The notes beneath the pieces are model-generated. The model worked only from the letters and a program-made list of their open reading frames with translations. It was not told where the DNA came from and did no database searches. A DNA stretch of 64,000 bases, taken from positions 1 through 64,000 of the forward strand of contig NZ_MOBX01000016.1 in NCBI RefSeq assembly GCF_003732425.1. Reading direction: 5' to 3'. This DNA comes from Pseudomonas fluorescens. GTDB lineage: Bacteria; Pseudomonadota; Gammaproteobacteria; Pseudomonadales; Pseudomonadaceae. Positions within the stretch are counted from its first letter, which is position 1. Each line of letters opens with the position of its first letter. The position numbers were made by a program, and so were the translations under genes. Positions 62,871 through 64,000 of this stretch are shown piece after piece.

Positions 62871-64000
62871 ATGAACAAGAACAATCGCCATCCTGCAGAC
62901 GGTAAGAAACCAGTCACCATTTTCGGCCCGGACTTTCCGTTCGGGTTCGACGACTGGATCGAGCACCCGGCCGGACTCGGCACAATTCCTGAGCACAATC
63001 ACGGCGCCGAAGTGGCGATCGTCGGCGCTGGCATCGCCGGCCTGGTAGCGGCTTACGAGCTGATGAAGCTTGGTCTGAAACCGGTGGTCTACGAGGCTTC
63101 GAAGCTCGGCGGACGTCTGCGTTCGCAGGCGTTCAACGGCACCGACGGCATCGTCGCTGAACTGGGTGGCATGCGTTTCCCGGTGTCCTCCACCGCGTTC
63201 TATCACTACGTCGACAAGCTCGGCCTGGAAACCAAACCTTTCCCGAACCCGCTGACGCCGGCCTCCGGCAGCACCGTGATCGACCTGGAAGGCAAAACCC
63301 ATTACGCACAAAAACTGGCGGATCTTCCTGCACTGTTTCAGGAAGTGGCTGACGCCTGGGCGGATGCACTCGAAGCCGGCTCGCAGTTCGCCGATATCCA
63401 GCAAGCCATCCGCGACCGCGATGTGCCGCGCCTGAAAGAACTGTGGAATACCTTGGTGCCGCTGTGGGACGACCGCACGTTCTACGACTTCGTCGCCACG
63501 TCCGAGGCCTTCGCCAAACTGTCGTTCCATCACCGCGAAGTTTTCGGTCAGGTCGGTTTCGGTACCGGCGGCTGGGATTCGGACTTCCCCAACTCGATGC
63601 TGGAAATCTTCCGCGTGGTGATGACCAACTGCGACGATCACCAACACCTGGTGGTCGGCGGCGTCGAGCAGGTACCGCAAGGCATCTGGCGGCATGTGCC
63701 CGAGCGTTGCGTGCACTGGCCCGAAGGCACCAGCCTGAAATCCCTGCACCGTGGCGCACCGCGTTCCGGTGTGAAGAAAATCGCTCACGCGCCGGACGGC
63801 CGTTTCGCGGTCACCGACAATAATGGCGACACCCGCGAATACGCCGCCGTACTGACCACCTGCCAGAGCTGGCTGCTGACCACCCAGATCGAATGTGACG
63901 AAACCCTGTTCTCGCAGAAGATGTGGATGGCCCTCGACCGCACCCGCTATATGCAGTCTTCGAAAACCTTCGTGATGGTCGACCGGCCGTTCTGGAAAGA
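62871..64000 (+). CDS. davB: L-lysine 2-monooxygenase, partial (cut by window end)
   Basis: Flavin amine oxidase-family monooxygenase that converts lysine to 5-aminovaleramide, first step of the lysine-to-5-aminovalerate route. The visible 376 residues include the FAD motif VAIVGAGIAGLVAAYELMK, ELGGMRFPVSSTAF, and GGVEQVPQGIW. The sequence closely matches P. putida DavB from memory. AAGGTC ribosome site precedes the ATG. The 3' end, and davA if present, lie outside. Tryptophan 2-monooxygenase is a related alternative but less likely. Confidence 0.9.
   Translation, partial: MNKNNRHPADGKKPVTIFGPDFPFGFDDWIEHPAGLGTIPEHNHGAEVAIVGAGIAGLVAAYELMKLGLKPVVYEASKLGGRLRSQAFNGTDGIVAELGGMRFPVSSTAFYHYVDKLGLETKPFPNPLTPASGSTVIDLEGKTHYAQKLADLPALFQEVADAWADALEAGSQFADIQQAIRDRDVPRLKELWNTLVPLWDDRTFYDFVATSEAFAKLSFHHREVFGQVGFGTGGWDSDFPNSMLEIFRVVMTNCDDHQHLVVGGVEQVPQGIWRHVPERCVHWPEGTSLKSLHRGAPRSGVKKIAHAPDGRFAVTDNNGDTREYAAVLTTCQSWLLTTQIECDETLFSQKMWMALDRTRYMQSSKTFVMVDRPFWK

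Overview
The window is a stretch of conserved chromosome from a fluorescent pseudomonad, most likely of the Pseudomonas fluorescens group. Three things point there. Gene content and local order match, in blocks, the P. aeruginosa PAO1 regions that run from tyrZ/anmK/erpA/argC down to dnaG/rpoD/rmcA (recalled synteny, not searched). The Pseudomonas-specific genes agtABCD/agtSR, amgK-murU, estA, vfr and davB are all present. Three families of palindromic REP/REPIN elements of the kind typical of this group sit between genes. No prophage, insertion sequence, integrase or CRISPR array was seen.

Layout. 1-439 is the promoter and leader region of an rRNA operon that runs off the left edge on the minus strand, with three tandem sigma-70 promoters and a boxA; tyrZ lies directly upstream of it. 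1.8-4.4 kb holds a cell-wall M23 endopeptidase and anmK. 4.4-6.0 kb holds erpA and argC on the minus strand. 6.1-10.7 kb is a plus-strand run: hemJ, nitronate monooxygenase, a DUF805 protein, an SDR oxidoreductase, a HIT protein and coq7. 10.8-16.5 kb holds speD, an OsmC protein, vfr, a lipoate-ligase-like gene and trpGDC. estA (16.9-18.8 kb) separates trpGDC from the minus-strand unit rpe-gph-trpE (19.1-22.1 kb). 22.2-31.6 kb carries an iron-type alcohol dehydrogenase, the agtABCD ABC importer and its two-component system agtSR. 31.6-35.2 kb has a DUF3530 protein, a DjlA-like co-chaperone, and murU-amgK. 35.3-42.9 kb is lptD-surA-pdxA-ksgA-apaG-apaH-glpE. 43.2-48.1 kb is the stress locus prkA-yeaH-spoVR. 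48.2-52.0 kb has cca, folK, folB, plsY and tsaD. 52.2-56.8 kb is the macromolecular-synthesis unit rpsU-dnaG-rpoD. 57-64 kb has rmcA, a CAU-anticodon tRNA, a Tat-exported aminotransferase, an Lrp-family regulator and the start of davB, which is cut by the window end.

How the genes connect. Tryptophan synthesis is split into two units, and each is preceded by a short Trp-rich reading frame ending in the same ARWRWRA sequence, as expected for attenuation. In front of trpE this frame is not separate: it is the in-frame C-terminus of gph. AnmK, AmgK and MurU together form the MurNAc recycling route. DavB begins lysine degradation to 5-aminovalerate, and the agt system is the known importer and sensor for 5-aminovalerate/GABA, so the two ends of the window may be metabolically linked. 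HemJ, Coq7, ErpA and RmcA relate to respiratory and redox physiology.

The most interesting items are the nested gph/trpE leader and its trpG paralogue, the twin-arginine-exported aminotransferase, the tandem hairpins ahead of prkA, the mirror-image REPIN arrangements, and the gene-free gap between rpsU and dnaG.
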